Origin: CBDANZ01 sp965197865
Lineage (GTDB): Bacteria; Acidobacteriota; Vicinamibacteria; Vicinamibacterales; CAVVIG01
Assembly (NCBI GenBank): GCA_965197865.1
Contig: CBDANZ010000004.1
Span: 186,001-250,000 of the forward strand
DNA length: 64,000 nucleotides
Reading direction: 5' to 3'
In this document: positions 15,273-23,758 of the stretch, in pieces
Numbering within the stretch: the first letter of the stretch is position 1
How the letters are laid out: each line of letters starts with the position of its first letter
Position numbers and translations under genes: made by a program
The notes under the pieces: model-generated
What the model was told of the DNA's origin: nothing
Seen by the model: only the letters and a program-made list of their open reading frames with translations
Databases searched by the model: none

Positions 15273-17465
15273 GTGGAGTTGAAGCTAGAAGTGAGGAGGA
15301 CCGTACTAACCGGCGGAGTGTTGCTGACGATCGCGTTGGCGCCGGCCCCGCGTGCCCAGCAGAGCGGCACCAATGTCGGCGGTGGTTCGCGCCAGGCCGC
15401 AGCCGTCGCCCTCGTGCCGACCAACCACCCGGTCCTTTCGCGAGACCTGTCGCGCCTGTGGTTTGTGCCCGGCGACATGGACCGGATCGCCGCGCGCGTC
15501 GCATCGGTGAACGAGTTCGCCACGGCCATGAGGCTCGCGGCCCGTGAAGGCTACGCGAAGGCGCTTTCAATCCTGTCACAACCCTCCACGCAACAAGGAC
15601 CGCTCGGCGAGCACGCGATTTATTACGCCGGCCTTGCGGAGCTGCAGCTCGGACGTCACGCGGAGGCCTGTCGCCTTTTCAGGCGAGTTCAAGAACGCGG
15701 GCCGATCGGATACCTGGTCGAAGCGGCTGCGCTCGCAGAGGCGGAATGCGCTGAAGCCGCGAAAGACTACGGGGCCGCCATCGCCATCTACGAGCGGCTC
15801 CTGCTGATGAAGACGGCGGCTCCCGACGAGATCCTGATGCGGCTGGGCGGCGCCGCGAAGGCGGATCGGGATTTTGCGAAGGCGGGCATGGCGCTTGGTC
15901 GGGTCTACTTCGAATTTCCGCGGAGCCGCCTCGCCCCGCTGGCGGGCTCCGAGTACGCATCGCTGCCCATCGTCCAACGCATTGCGCCGGGGACCGAGCG
16001 CTACAAGCTGGAGCTGGGACGGGCCGAGCGGCTGTTTCGCGCCAGGTTGTACGCGGAAGCCCTCCAGGCGTACGAGACGCTGCGAGCTAGCGCCTCGGGC
16101 GGCGATGGCGAGCTGGTCAACCTTCGCATTGCCGAATGCCATTACTTCCAGGGGCGCCTCAGAGACGCGCGAGACGGCGTAAAGCCATACATCAGCAAAG
16201 CCTCCCGACAGGCCGAAGCACTGTTCTTCCACGCTCTCGCAGTCGGCGATCTCGGAGATCGACCGGAGTACCTCCGGACCGTACGGCGCATCGTCACCGA
16301 GTTTCAGACAGAGAGGTGGGCTGAGGAAGCGCTGGACAACCTTGCGACGCGTTACATCAGAGGCGACGAGGACGCCGAGGCCGACGCGGCCTTCCGCGAG
16401 CTGTACAAGAGATACCCGCTTGGGGCGTATGCGCCCCGCGCCGCGTGGAAGATTGGATGGGGCGCCTACCGGGCGGGACGTTACGCAGAGACGGTTCGCT
16501 ACTTCGAGCGCGCGGCCTCTGATTTTCAGAGGTCCGATTACCGCCCATCGTGGCTGTACTGGGCCGGCCGTGCGCGCGATCAGTTGAAAGAGCGGGCGCT
16601 TGCCGGCGAGCGGTACAGGCTGGTGACGTCGGACTATCTCAACTCCTACTATGGCCGTCTCGCGGTCGCACGCCTCGACGGCCGCACCCCGCCTCGGCGC
16701 GTCGTCGGCGAGCCGACGTCGCCTCTGCCGCCACCGCCCACCGAAGCTCTCGTTCGAGTCCTGCTCGGCATCCGACGCTATGACGATGCGCTGAGCGAGC
16801 TGCAGTACGCGCAGCGAGTCTGGGGCGACTCGCCGGCCATTCAGGCCACAGTGGCTTGGATCTATCAGCGAAAAGGGCAGTTGCAGACGGGTGTCGAACG
16901 GTTCAATCTACTCCGCGGCTCGATCACGACGATGCGGCGCGCCTATCCGCAGTTCTTGGCCGCCGGGGGGCAGGAGCTGCCGCGGGAGATACTAACTGTC
17001 ATTTTTCCGATTGCGTACTGGGATCTGATCCAGAGGCATTCGTCTCAGCTCGGGCTCGATCCATATCTTGTGGCGGCGCTCGTCGCCCAGGAATCAACCT
17101 TCGTGCCCGACATCCGGTCGTCGGCAAACGCGGTCGGGCTGATGCAGCTCGTGTCGTCGACCGCGCGGCAGTACGCGCGAAAGCTGAAGCTGCCATACTC
17201 GAGGCGACTTGCGACCAACCCGGAGGCGAACATCCGGATGGGCACGGCGTACCTGGCGGACAAGCTCAAGGAGTTCGGCGACCTGCATTTGGCCCTGGCC
17301 AGCTACAATGCGGGCGAGCGGGTGGTCCGTCGATGGATCGCGGAGCGCCCGGGACTCACCGACCGCGAAGAGTTCATCGACGACATCCCGTATTCTGAGA
17401 CGAGGAACTACGTGAAGCGAATCCTGGGAACTGCGGAGGATTATCGACGGCTATACAGCCGCTGA
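15273..17465 (+). CDS. Soluble lytic murein transglycosylase with TPR-like N-terminus
   Basis: 730 residues with a signal peptide (TVLTGGVLLTIALAPAPRAQ). The first residues MELKLEVR are encoded by an intergenic repeat string, so translation might start later. Residues 60-530 are helical repeats (TPR/Slt70 ring type) such as YAEALQAYETL and AIYERLLLMKTA. The SLT domain starts near 590: LVAQESTFVPDIRSSANAVG with catalytic E607, GLMQLVSSTARQ, and ALASYNAGERVVRRW. It cleaves peptidoglycan glycan strands, releasing anhydro-muropeptides in the periplasm. The next gene starts 6 bases after the stop. Confidence 0.92.
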   Translation: MELKLEVRRTVLTGGVLLTIALAPAPRAQQSGTNVGGGSRQAAAVALVPTNHPVLSRDLSRLWFVPGDMDRIAARVASVNEFATAMRLAAREGYAKALSILSQPSTQQGPLGEHAIYYAGLAELQLGRHAEACRLFRRVQERGPIGYLVEAAALAEAECAEAAKDYGAAIAIYERLLLMKTAAPDEILMRLGGAAKADRDFAKAGMALGRVYFEFPRSRLAPLAGSEYASLPIVQRIAPGTERYKLELGRAERLFRARLYAEALQAYETLRASASGGDGELVNLRIAECHYFQGRLRDARDGVKPYISKASRQAEALFFHALAVGDLGDRPEYLRTVRRIVTEFQTERWAEEALDNLATRYIRGDEDAEADAAFRELYKRYPLGAYAPRAAWKIGWGAYRAGRYAETVRYFERAASDFQRSDYRPSWLYWAGRARDQLKERALAGERYRLVTSDYLNSYYGRLAVARLDGRTPPRRVVGEPTSPLPPPPTEALVRVLLGIRRYDDALSELQYAQRVWGDSPAIQATVAWIYQRKGQLQTGVERFNLLRGSITTMRRAYPQFLAAGGQELPREILTVIFPIAYWDLIQRHSSQLGLDPYLVAALVAQESTFVPDIRSSANAVGLMQLVSSTARQYARKLKLPYSRRLATNPEANIRMGTAYLADKLKEFGDLHLALASYNAGERVVRRWIAERPGLTDREEFIDDIPYSETRNYVKRILGTAEDYRRLYSR

Positions 17466-17470
17466 TCCCC

Positions 17471-18646
17471 ATGTCGAAGCTGATGGGATCGAAGAAGGCC
17501 ACGCAGTTCACCGAGTCGGTCATCCGCGAGATGACGCGGCTGAGCGAGCTCTACGGTGGGGTCAACCTGTCGCAGGGTTTCCCTGATTTTCCGGCTCCCT
17601 CGGCCGTGAAGGAAGCCGCGTGCGCGGCGATTCGCGCCGACATCAACCAGTACGCGGTGACGTGGGGAGCGCGGGCGTTCCGGGAAGCGATCGCGCGCGA
17701 GTTCACGCGCCGCTATGGACTGAGGGTGGACGCCGACGAACAGGTCACGGTGTGCTGCGGTGCCACCGAGGCGATGATGGCGACGATGATCGCCATCGTC
17801 GATCCGGGCGAGGAGGTCGTCATCTTCGAGCCGTTTTACGAAAACTACGGGCCCGACGCGATTCTCTCTGGCGCAACGCCCCGCTACGTCACGCTGCGCG
17901 AACCCGATTGGCGGTTCGATCCCGACGAGCTCGCGGCGGCGTTCAATAACCGGACCAAGGCCATCATCCTCAACACACCGAACAATCCGACCGGGAAGGT
18001 CTTCGCGCGGGAGGAACTCGAGACGATCGCGACGCTCTGCCGTAAGTGGGATGTGGTTGCGATCTCCGACGAGATCTACGAGCACATCATCTACGACGGC
18101 TGGCGTCATGTGCCGATCGCCACGGTCGAGGGGATGGCCGAACGCACGGTCACGATCAACAGCCTTTCGAAAACATACAGCGTGACCGGGTGGCGCGTGG
18201 GCTGGACGATCTCGCCGGCATCACTGACGGGCGCGATCAGAAAAGTGCACGACTTTCTGACAGTTGGCGCGGCCGCCCCTCTTCAGGAGGCCGGAGTCGT
18301 GGCGCTCGAGGTTCCGGAGTCGTACTACGCGCAGCTCGCCGCAGGATACCAGCGGCGCAGGGACGTGATCCTCGACATCCTCGAGCGGCATCGCTTCACG
18401 TGCTACAAGCCGCACGGGGCGTACTACGTCATGAGCGATATCGGCGCGTTCGGCTTCGCCGACGATGTGGAGTTCGCACGCTCTCTCGTGAAGGACGTGG
18501 GCGTGGCTGCGGTGCCAGGCAGCAGCTTCTATCGGGAGCCGGCCTCCGGGCGCACGAAGCTGCGGTTCTGTTTCTGCAAGCGGGACGAGACCCTCCTCGA
18601 AGCCGACCGCCGGCTGAAGAAGCTGGTGCCGGCTGCCGTGCGCTAG
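17471..18646 (+). CDS. PLP-dependent class I/II aminotransferase (YbdL/kynurenine type)
   Basis: 391 residues, full length for fold-type I enzymes. Visible motifs: VNLSQGFPDFPAP at the N-terminus, VCCGATEAMMA for phosphate contact, NTPNNPTGKVF, SDEIYEHIIYDG with the PLP-binding Asp and Tyr, NSLSKTYSVTGWRVGW with the Schiff-base lysine at about 234, and a C-terminal RFCFCK arginine. The N-terminal NLSQGFPDF signature is typical of methionine/kynurenine aminotransferases (YbdL, KAT) rather than aspartate aminotransferase. Substrate is not decided by sequence. It follows the transglycosylase gene closely and its stop overlaps that of the convergent gene. Confidence 0.9.
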   Translation: MSKLMGSKKATQFTESVIREMTRLSELYGGVNLSQGFPDFPAPSAVKEAACAAIRADINQYAVTWGARAFREAIAREFTRRYGLRVDADEQVTVCCGATEAMMATMIAIVDPGEEVVIFEPFYENYGPDAILSGATPRYVTLREPDWRFDPDELAAAFNNRTKAIILNTPNNPTGKVFAREELETIATLCRKWDVVAISDEIYEHIIYDGWRHVPIATVEGMAERTVTINSLSKTYSVTGWRVGWTISPASLTGAIRKVHDFLTVGAAAPLQEAGVVALEVPESYYAQLAAGYQRRRDVILDILERHRFTCYKPHGAYYVMSDIGAFGFADDVEFARSLVKDVGVAAVPGSSFYREPASGRTKLRFCFCKRDETLLEADRRLKKLVPAAVR

Positions 18647-19491
18647 TACCGCGCCACGAGTCCGAAGTACGGCCCCCGCACAAGGAACGAGCCGGTGTCT
18701 TCGTGGATGAGATACCCGATGTCGAGCGACCGCCAGCCGATTTGCGTGCCCACGCTGGGGGTGAAGTTGAGGATCCCGTAGATGTCGATGTCGGCGTAGT
18801 GCCCCTCGTAGTCTTCGCTGATGGTGTTGGGCAGCTTGATGCCGGTCACCTCGGCGGTCACCGAGATGTTCGGAATGGGGTAGACGCGAACGACGCCGCC
18901 CAGGGCCGGAATCGGCGCGCGCGCGTGCGCAAACTCGGTGAACAGGGGCGAGCCCGTCGAGTCGAGAGCGTCGAGTGTCGCCTTGACGTCGGTGTACTTG
19001 GCCTCCAGGATGAAGCCGCCGTAGCCGCGGTTGGTGACGATGAAATCGTACTCATAGCCGAGCTGGTAGGCTTTCCACTCGAGCGCTGAATTGACCAGCA
19101 CCCCGACCGAGTAGCGCTGGCCGTTGAAGACGATGTCGCGGGTCACGGTGACCGGTCCCTGCTCGTAAGTGATCGGGATGGACTGCAGGCGAAGCTTGTG
19201 CTTACGCCCAAGCCGCAACACCAAACGCAGTTCAGGGAAGCGCTGATCCTGAAGCCCGAGATCCTGCTTGAAGTCGATCGTCGTGCCTGCGATACCGAGC
19301 GATTCGCTGGCGATCGATATCTCGGCGCTGGGATTCCAGAATCCGGCGAACCCCTCGATCAAGTACTGCTCGCCTATCGTCGGGTCGCTGAGCGGCGGCG
19401 GCTGAAACTGCGCGAGCACGGGCGAAGCCGTCAGGGTCAGTAGGGCGGCGACAAGAGCGTACAGGCGGATAGCAAATCGGTTTGGCATCAT
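18643..19491 (-). CDS. Predicted outer-membrane beta-barrel protein
   Basis: 282 residues; a signal peptide MMPNRFAIRLYALVAALLTL... is cut near ASPVLAQ. The body is a series of alternating strands (LRLVLRLGRKHKLRLQSI, YQLGYEYDFIVTNRGYGGF, IGWRSLDIGYLI) and ends GPYFGLVARY with an aromatic C-terminal residue suitable for Bam recognition. The repeated strand-turn pattern suggests 10-12 strands. No enzymatic motif is visible. It is convergent with the aminotransferase gene, overlapping by 4 bases. Confidence 0.7.
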   Translation of the reverse strand: MMPNRFAIRLYALVAALLTLTASPVLAQFQPPPLSDPTIGEQYLIEGFAGFWNPSAEISIASESLGIAGTTIDFKQDLGLQDQRFPELRLVLRLGRKHKLRLQSIPITYEQGPVTVTRDIVFNGQRYSVGVLVNSALEWKAYQLGYEYDFIVTNRGYGGFILEAKYTDVKATLDALDSTGSPLFTEFAHARAPIPALGGVVRVYPIPNISVTAEVTGIKLPNTISEDYEGHYADIDIYGILNFTPSVGTQIGWRSLDIGYLIHEDTGSFLVRGPYFGLVARY

Positions 19492-19581
19492 GCGACACGT
19501 TCTCCGGAATCAAGGTGAACTTGGGCCGGCTGGGTGCTTCTGTTGCCCCGGCCGTTCGCTATTCTTATCGGCATCACGAAA

Positions 19582-19901
19582 AGAGCCCACTACTGCTGAA
19601 GCCGGCCAACACAGCAACAATAATAGAATCAGTTACTTGCATAGTTTGGTCTAGAGACGGAGAGCCATTCAGGCTTATTGCGGACGCATGTTCTGATGAT
19701 CGAATTGCCGTTAGGCCGGAAGATGGGCCACAGGATCGCCCGCTGTGGCGGCCGATCCACGATGTTTTTCGAGTTTGACGCGACACTGTTCGATGACTTG
19801 AGGGCCGCCTATGGACGACGAGATAGTCGAGCACTCAATGACGGCTGGCAACGGGCGTTGGGGTTCGTCTCAAAGTGAGACAGCAAGAGAGCCCACTACT
19901 G
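19582..19901. repeat. 14-bp direct repeats flanking a 306-bp insertion-like stretch
   Basis: AGAGCCCACTACTG occurs at 19582-19595 and again at 19888-19901. On the minus strand both copies code for SSGL near the end of the broken cstA frame. The enclosed sequence has no recognisable gene. It could be a small non-autonomous insertion with its target duplication, or the product of slippage between repeats; no inverted ends are seen. Confidence 0.4.
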
Positions 19902-21744
19902 GCTTCAGCATACGCCTGGGCGAGCTCGCGCACGGGCGCCTTGCCGCTCAGCACGAGGAAACAGCGTCGGGCGGCGGAGGCGAGGATGAGCACGACGAGC
20001 ACCATCATAAACGACGTGCAGATGGAGTTGACGTAGCCTTGCACGTTCAGCGCAGGATTGGGGCCGATCGCCATCGGCCAGAATCGGTCGCGCACGATCA
20101 TGTAGCCGGCGGTCAGCGTCGTCACGCCGACGAAGCAGAGGGGGAGCAGGGTCACCCACGCGTATCGCGCACGCCCCGTGTTGATGAGGATCGTAGTTCC
20201 GATTGCGAGCCCGACTCAGGCGAGCAACTGGTTGGCGATGCCGAACATCGGCCAGATAGTGTCGATGCTGCCGGTCCAGATGAGGTAGCCCCACGCGAAG
20301 CAGATGAGCGTCGTCGCGATCACAGAGCCAGGCACCCAGCCGGGCCGCGCGAACGGTTTCCAGGGACGGTCGACAAATTCCTGCAGCGCAAAGCGGGCGA
20401 CGCGCGTGCCGGAATCGATGGTCGTCAGGATGAATAGGGCCTCGAACATGATGGCGAAGTGATACCAGTACGCCATCAGCCCGCGCATGCCCGGCAGGCT
20501 GCTGAAGATGTCAGCCATCCCGACGGCGAGCGACACGGCGCCACCGGGCCGACCTACGACATTCTCGCCGACCTGCACCTGAAGATCGGCCAAGTTCACC
20601 ATCGCCAGGGGCGCACCGGCAGAGTCACGCAAGGTCTGGAAGACGGCCGGTGGCGTGTTGATCGCGAAATAGTCGCCCCCAGGTGAAGCGCCGTGGCGGC
20701 GATGAGCGCCATAACGCCGACGAGGCCCTCGCAGAGCATCGCCCCGTAGCCGATCGGACGGAGGTCGGCTTCCTTGTCCACCATCTTGGGCGTCGTGCCC
20801 GACGAGATCAGGCCATGGAAGCCCGAAATGGCGCCGCAAGCGATCGTGATGAACAAGAAGGGGAAGAGCGGACCCGGAATAATCGGACCGCCCCCGCCGG
20901 CGTACTGCGATATCGCGGGCATCTGCAGCTGCGGGTTCACGAACAGGACGCCAATCAGGAGGAACCCGATAATGCTGATTTTCATGAACGTGCTGAGATA
21001 GTCCAGCGGCGTCAGCAGCATCCAGACCGGCAGGACCGAGGCCGCGAAGCCGTACAGTCCCAGCAGCAACGTGAGCTGGTGCTTCGACAGGATGAACCAG
21101 TGGGCGATTCCGGACGCCGCCACGCGCTCACCGATGACGACGCAAAGGATCATGCCGATCACGCCGCCGATCGTTGCCTGCGTGACCTTTCCCTTGGTCC
21201 ACTTGAACATGCAAAAGCCCATGACGACGGCCAGCGGGATTGTCAGGCCAATAGTAGACGTGGCCCATGCGCTTTCGGCCAGGGCGTTCACGCCGGCGAT
21301 CCCCAGGCCGGCCAGCGCGATGATGACGATGAAGATCACCGCAATGGCCGCCGTGACGCCCGCAATCGGATCGATCTCGGTGCGCGCAATCTCGGCGAGC
21401 GAGCGGCCGCCCCGCCTCGTCGACGCCCAGAGGACCGTGAAATCGTGCACGGCGCCCGCAAGGCAGACGCCCACGATCAACCAGATGAATCCGGGCGCGA
21501 AGCCGAATTGGGCGGCGAGCACCGGACCGAGAAGAGGACCCGCGCCTGTGATGGCCGCGAAATGGTGCCCGAAGAGCACCCATCGGCTCGTCGGGTAGTA
21601 GTTGTGCCCATCGAATTTGGCATGGGCCGGCGTCAGGCGGGAATCGTCGAGCGCCATAACCTTGGCCGCGATGAACGCGCTGTAGTAGCGGTACGCGATG
21701 GGGATGATGCACAGGAAGGGTAGGAGGATGTAGAGGGCACGCAT
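19835..21744 (-). pseudogene. cstA: Carbon starvation protein CstA, one frameshift and one in-frame stop
   Basis: The ATG at 21744 starts a polytopic membrane protein with CstA motifs: FDGHNYYPTSRWVLFGHHFA, LAGLGIAGVNALAESAWATS, IACGAISGFHGLISSGTTPK. Near 20685 one C is missing in CACCTGGGGG, and the expected ALHPGGDYFAINTPP continues in the next frame. A TGA at 20216-20218 interrupts ...FGIANQLLA before VGLAIGTTILINTGRARYA. CstA imports peptides or pyruvate during carbon limitation. Either the gene is recently dead or the two defects are sequencing errors; everything else, about 600 residues, is well preserved. Confidence 0.88.
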
Positions 21745-21761
21745 AAGGCGGATTCTATCGC

Positions 21762-21776
21762 TATACTCGATTCGTG
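21762..21776 (+). promoter_or_regulatory. -10 box placed for a leaderless message
   Basis: TATACT at 21762-21767 ends 6 bases before the GTG start at 21774, so the predicted +1 falls on the start codon. No Shine-Dalgarno sequence fits in between. The -35 region is weak. Confidence 0.5.
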
Positions 21777-23678
21777 TTGCCCCTTGGCCGCCTGATGAGC
21801 TACGCGCTGCCGTACCGGCGCGAGTTTCTGATCGGCCTGATCTCGGTCTCTGTCGCCACTGGTATCGCGCTGACTGCGCCACTGGTTCTCCGTCGTGCGA
21901 TTGACGATCTGACCCTGGGCGTTACCAGCCAGAAGCTGGCCTTCTACGGAGGCCTGCTTTTGGCCATTGGCGTGGCGGGCGGCGTCTTCCGGTTTCTCAT
22001 GCGGCGAATCCTGATCGGCGTGTCACGCCACATCGAGTACGACATCCGCAACGACTTTTTCGCGAAGCTGCAGACGTTGCCGCTCCGATATTTCCAGTCG
22101 CATCGAACCGGCGACCTGATGTCGCGCGCGACCAACGATCTCAACGCTGTGCGCATGATGATTGGCCCGGCGGTGATGTATTCGGCCAGCACGGTGCTCG
22201 GGTTTGTGGCCGCGCTGGCGCTGATGATCTCGATTGACGCACGCTTGACGCTGCTGTCGCTGATTCCGCTGCCGTTCGTGTCGCTGTCGGTGAAGTATTT
22301 TGGCAGCGCCATCCACCGGAGGTTCGAGCAGATTCAGGCGCAGCTCGCCGAGGTGAGCGCCATTGCGCAGGAAGCGCTCTCGGCCGTGCGCGTCGTCCGC
22401 GCGTACCGTCAGGAGGCGGCGGAGATCGAGCGGTTCAAGCGCGTCAATCTCGAATACCTGCGTCGGAACCGGCGGCTGATCGCGCTCCAGGGCATGTTCT
22501 TTCCAAGCATGTCGTTCCTTCTGGGGCTCGGGGCGATGCTGGTGCTGTGGCTCGGCAGCCGTGAGGTCATACGCGGGCGCATCACGATCGGCGAGTTTGT
22601 CGCCTTCAACGCGTACCTCGCGATGCTGAGCTGGCCGATGATTGCGTTCGGCTGGGTGACCAACATGCTGCAGCGGGGCATGGCGAGCTGGAAGCGGATG
22701 CTCGAAGTGCTGGATGCTGTGCCGGCGATCGCAGACGCGTGTGATGCGATGGCTGACGCGCCTGATGTAGGGCTGGTCTTTCGGGCCCGCCAGGCTGCGG
22801 CGGACCTACAAGGTCCGCCCTGCGACCGACCGCAGGATATTCGCGGCGAGATCGAATTCCGTGACCTCGTTTTCTCCTATAACGGGACGCCGGTGCTCGA
22901 CCACGTCTCAGCGCGCATCGAGGCGGGCCAGACGGTAGCGGTTGTCGGCGTCACCGGGTCCGGAAAGTCCACGCTCATCAGCCTGCTCGCGCGGCTCCAC
23001 GATCCCCCGCCCGGCACTGTCTTTGTCGACGGCGTGGACGTCCGCGAGATCCCGCTCGCGCGTCTTCGCGGATCGATCGGCTTCGTGCCGCAGGAGCCGT
23101 TTCTCTTTTCCGACACGTTGGCCGACAACATCGCCTTCGGACTGGACACGGTCGCGAGTAGCGCGGCCCTCTTAGAGCTGCGGCCGGATGATAGACGTAG
23201 CGGGGCCCTTTCAGGGCCGAGGCGACGCGCGGAATCTAACGACCCTCGCCACAACCGTATCGTGGCCGCCGGAGCGGTCGCGCGACTCGACAAAGACGTC
23301 GCCGACTTTCCCATGGGCTACGATACCATCCTCGGCGAGCGCGGCATCACGCTGTCAGGCGGACAGAAGCAACGCGCGGCCATTGCGCGCGCCGTCATCA
23401 TCGACCCGAGGATCCTCATCCTCGATGATGCGCTGTCGGCGGTCGACACCTACACGGAGGAGGAGATTCTGTCACGGCTCGGAGCTGTGATGCGCCGGAG
23501 CACGTCGATCATCGTGTCGCACCGGATCTCGACGGTGCGCAACGCCGATCAGATTGTGGTACTGGATCAAGGGCGGATCGTCGATCGCGGCACGCACGAG
23601 CAGCTCGTCGAGCGCGGCGGCCTGTACGCGGAGCTGCACAAGAAGCAGTTGCTCGAGCAAGAACTGGCCGCGTCGTAG
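21774..23678 (+). CDS. ABC exporter half-transporter A (degenerate site), with repeat-encoded inserts
   Basis: 634 residues with a GTG start. Six membrane helices (residues about 15-310) precede a nucleotide-binding domain: Walker A GVTGSGKSTL at about 392, signature LSGGQK at about 527, Walker B ILILDD with Asp in place of the catalytic Glu, and the H-loop VSHRIS. Two stretches depart from the family: residues about 330-355 (DNA 22775-22845) and about 460-500 (DNA 23158-23275). Both are encoded by palindromic repeats and lie in linker and Q-loop-to-signature regions. The stop codon itself lies in a third repeat copy. It pairs with the gene at 23759 as a heterodimeric exporter; substrate unknown. 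Confidence 0.88.
   Translation: MLPLGRLMSYALPYRREFLIGLISVSVATGIALTAPLVLRRAIDDLTLGVTSQKLAFYGGLLLAIGVAGGVFRFLMRRILIGVSRHIEYDIRNDFFAKLQTLPLRYFQSHRTGDLMSRATNDLNAVRMMIGPAVMYSASTVLGFVAALALMISIDARLTLLSLIPLPFVSLSVKYFGSAIHRRFEQIQAQLAEVSAIAQEALSAVRVVRAYRQEAAEIERFKRVNLEYLRRNRRLIALQGMFFPSMSFLLGLGAMLVLWLGSREVIRGRITIGEFVAFNAYLAMLSWPMIAFGWVTNMLQRGMASWKRMLEVLDAVPAIADACDAMADAPDVGLVFRARQAAADLQGPPCDRPQDIRGEIEFRDLVFSYNGTPVLDHVSARIEAGQTVAVVGVTGSGKSTLISLLARLHDPPPGTVFVDGVDVREIPLARLRGSIGFVPQEPFLFSDTLADNIAFGLDTVASSAALLELRPDDRRSGALSGPRRRAESNDPRHNRIVAAGAVARLDKDVADFPMGYDTILGERGITLSGGQKQRAAIARAVIIDPRILILDDALSAVDTYTEEEILSRLGAVMRRSTSIIVSHRISTVRNADQIVVLDQGRIVDRGTHEQLVERGGLYAELHKKQLLEQELAAS
22799..22819. repeat. Coding palindromic repeat in exporter linker
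   Basis: GGCGGACCT-ACA-AGGTCCGCC, a 9-bp perfect stem within a GC-rich repeat, translated as part of the linker between membrane and nucleotide-binding domains. Confidence 0.7.
23158..23226. repeat. Two coding palindromic repeats in the nucleotide-binding domain
   Basis: A first copy GTAGCGCGGCCCT...GAGCTGCGGCC (23158-23184) and a second GTAGCGGGGCCCTTTCAGGGCC (23197-23218) lie back to back in frame, adding roughly 30-40 residues not found in other ABC ATPases. Confidence 0.75.
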
Positions 23679-23702
23679 CGCAGGTCTGAAAACCTGCGCT
23701 AC
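23675..23702. repeat. Perfect palindromic repeat supplying the exporter-A stop codon
   Basis: GTAGCGCAGGT-CTGAAA-ACCTGCGCTAC, an 11-bp perfect stem. The TAG at 23676-23678 inside its left arm is the stop codon of the upstream gene. On RNA it could act as a hairpin, but no U-tract follows. Confidence 0.85.
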
Positions 23703-23728
23703 AGCCGGAGCGGACCCCTGCAGGTCGT

Positions 23729-23752
23729 GTAGCGCAGGACTTTGGTCCTGCA
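23729..23752. repeat. Palindromic repeat between the two exporter genes
   Basis: GTAGCGCAGGAC-TTTG-GTCCTGCAC, same family as the copy 26 bases upstream, ending just before the start codon at 23759. Confidence 0.8.
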
Positions 23753-23758
23753 CACATC

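Noticed and set aside
20683..21723. 346-residue plus-strand frame across cstA
   Set aside because: Antisense shadow of a conserved membrane protein; composition is dominated by R, D, E, A with no motif.
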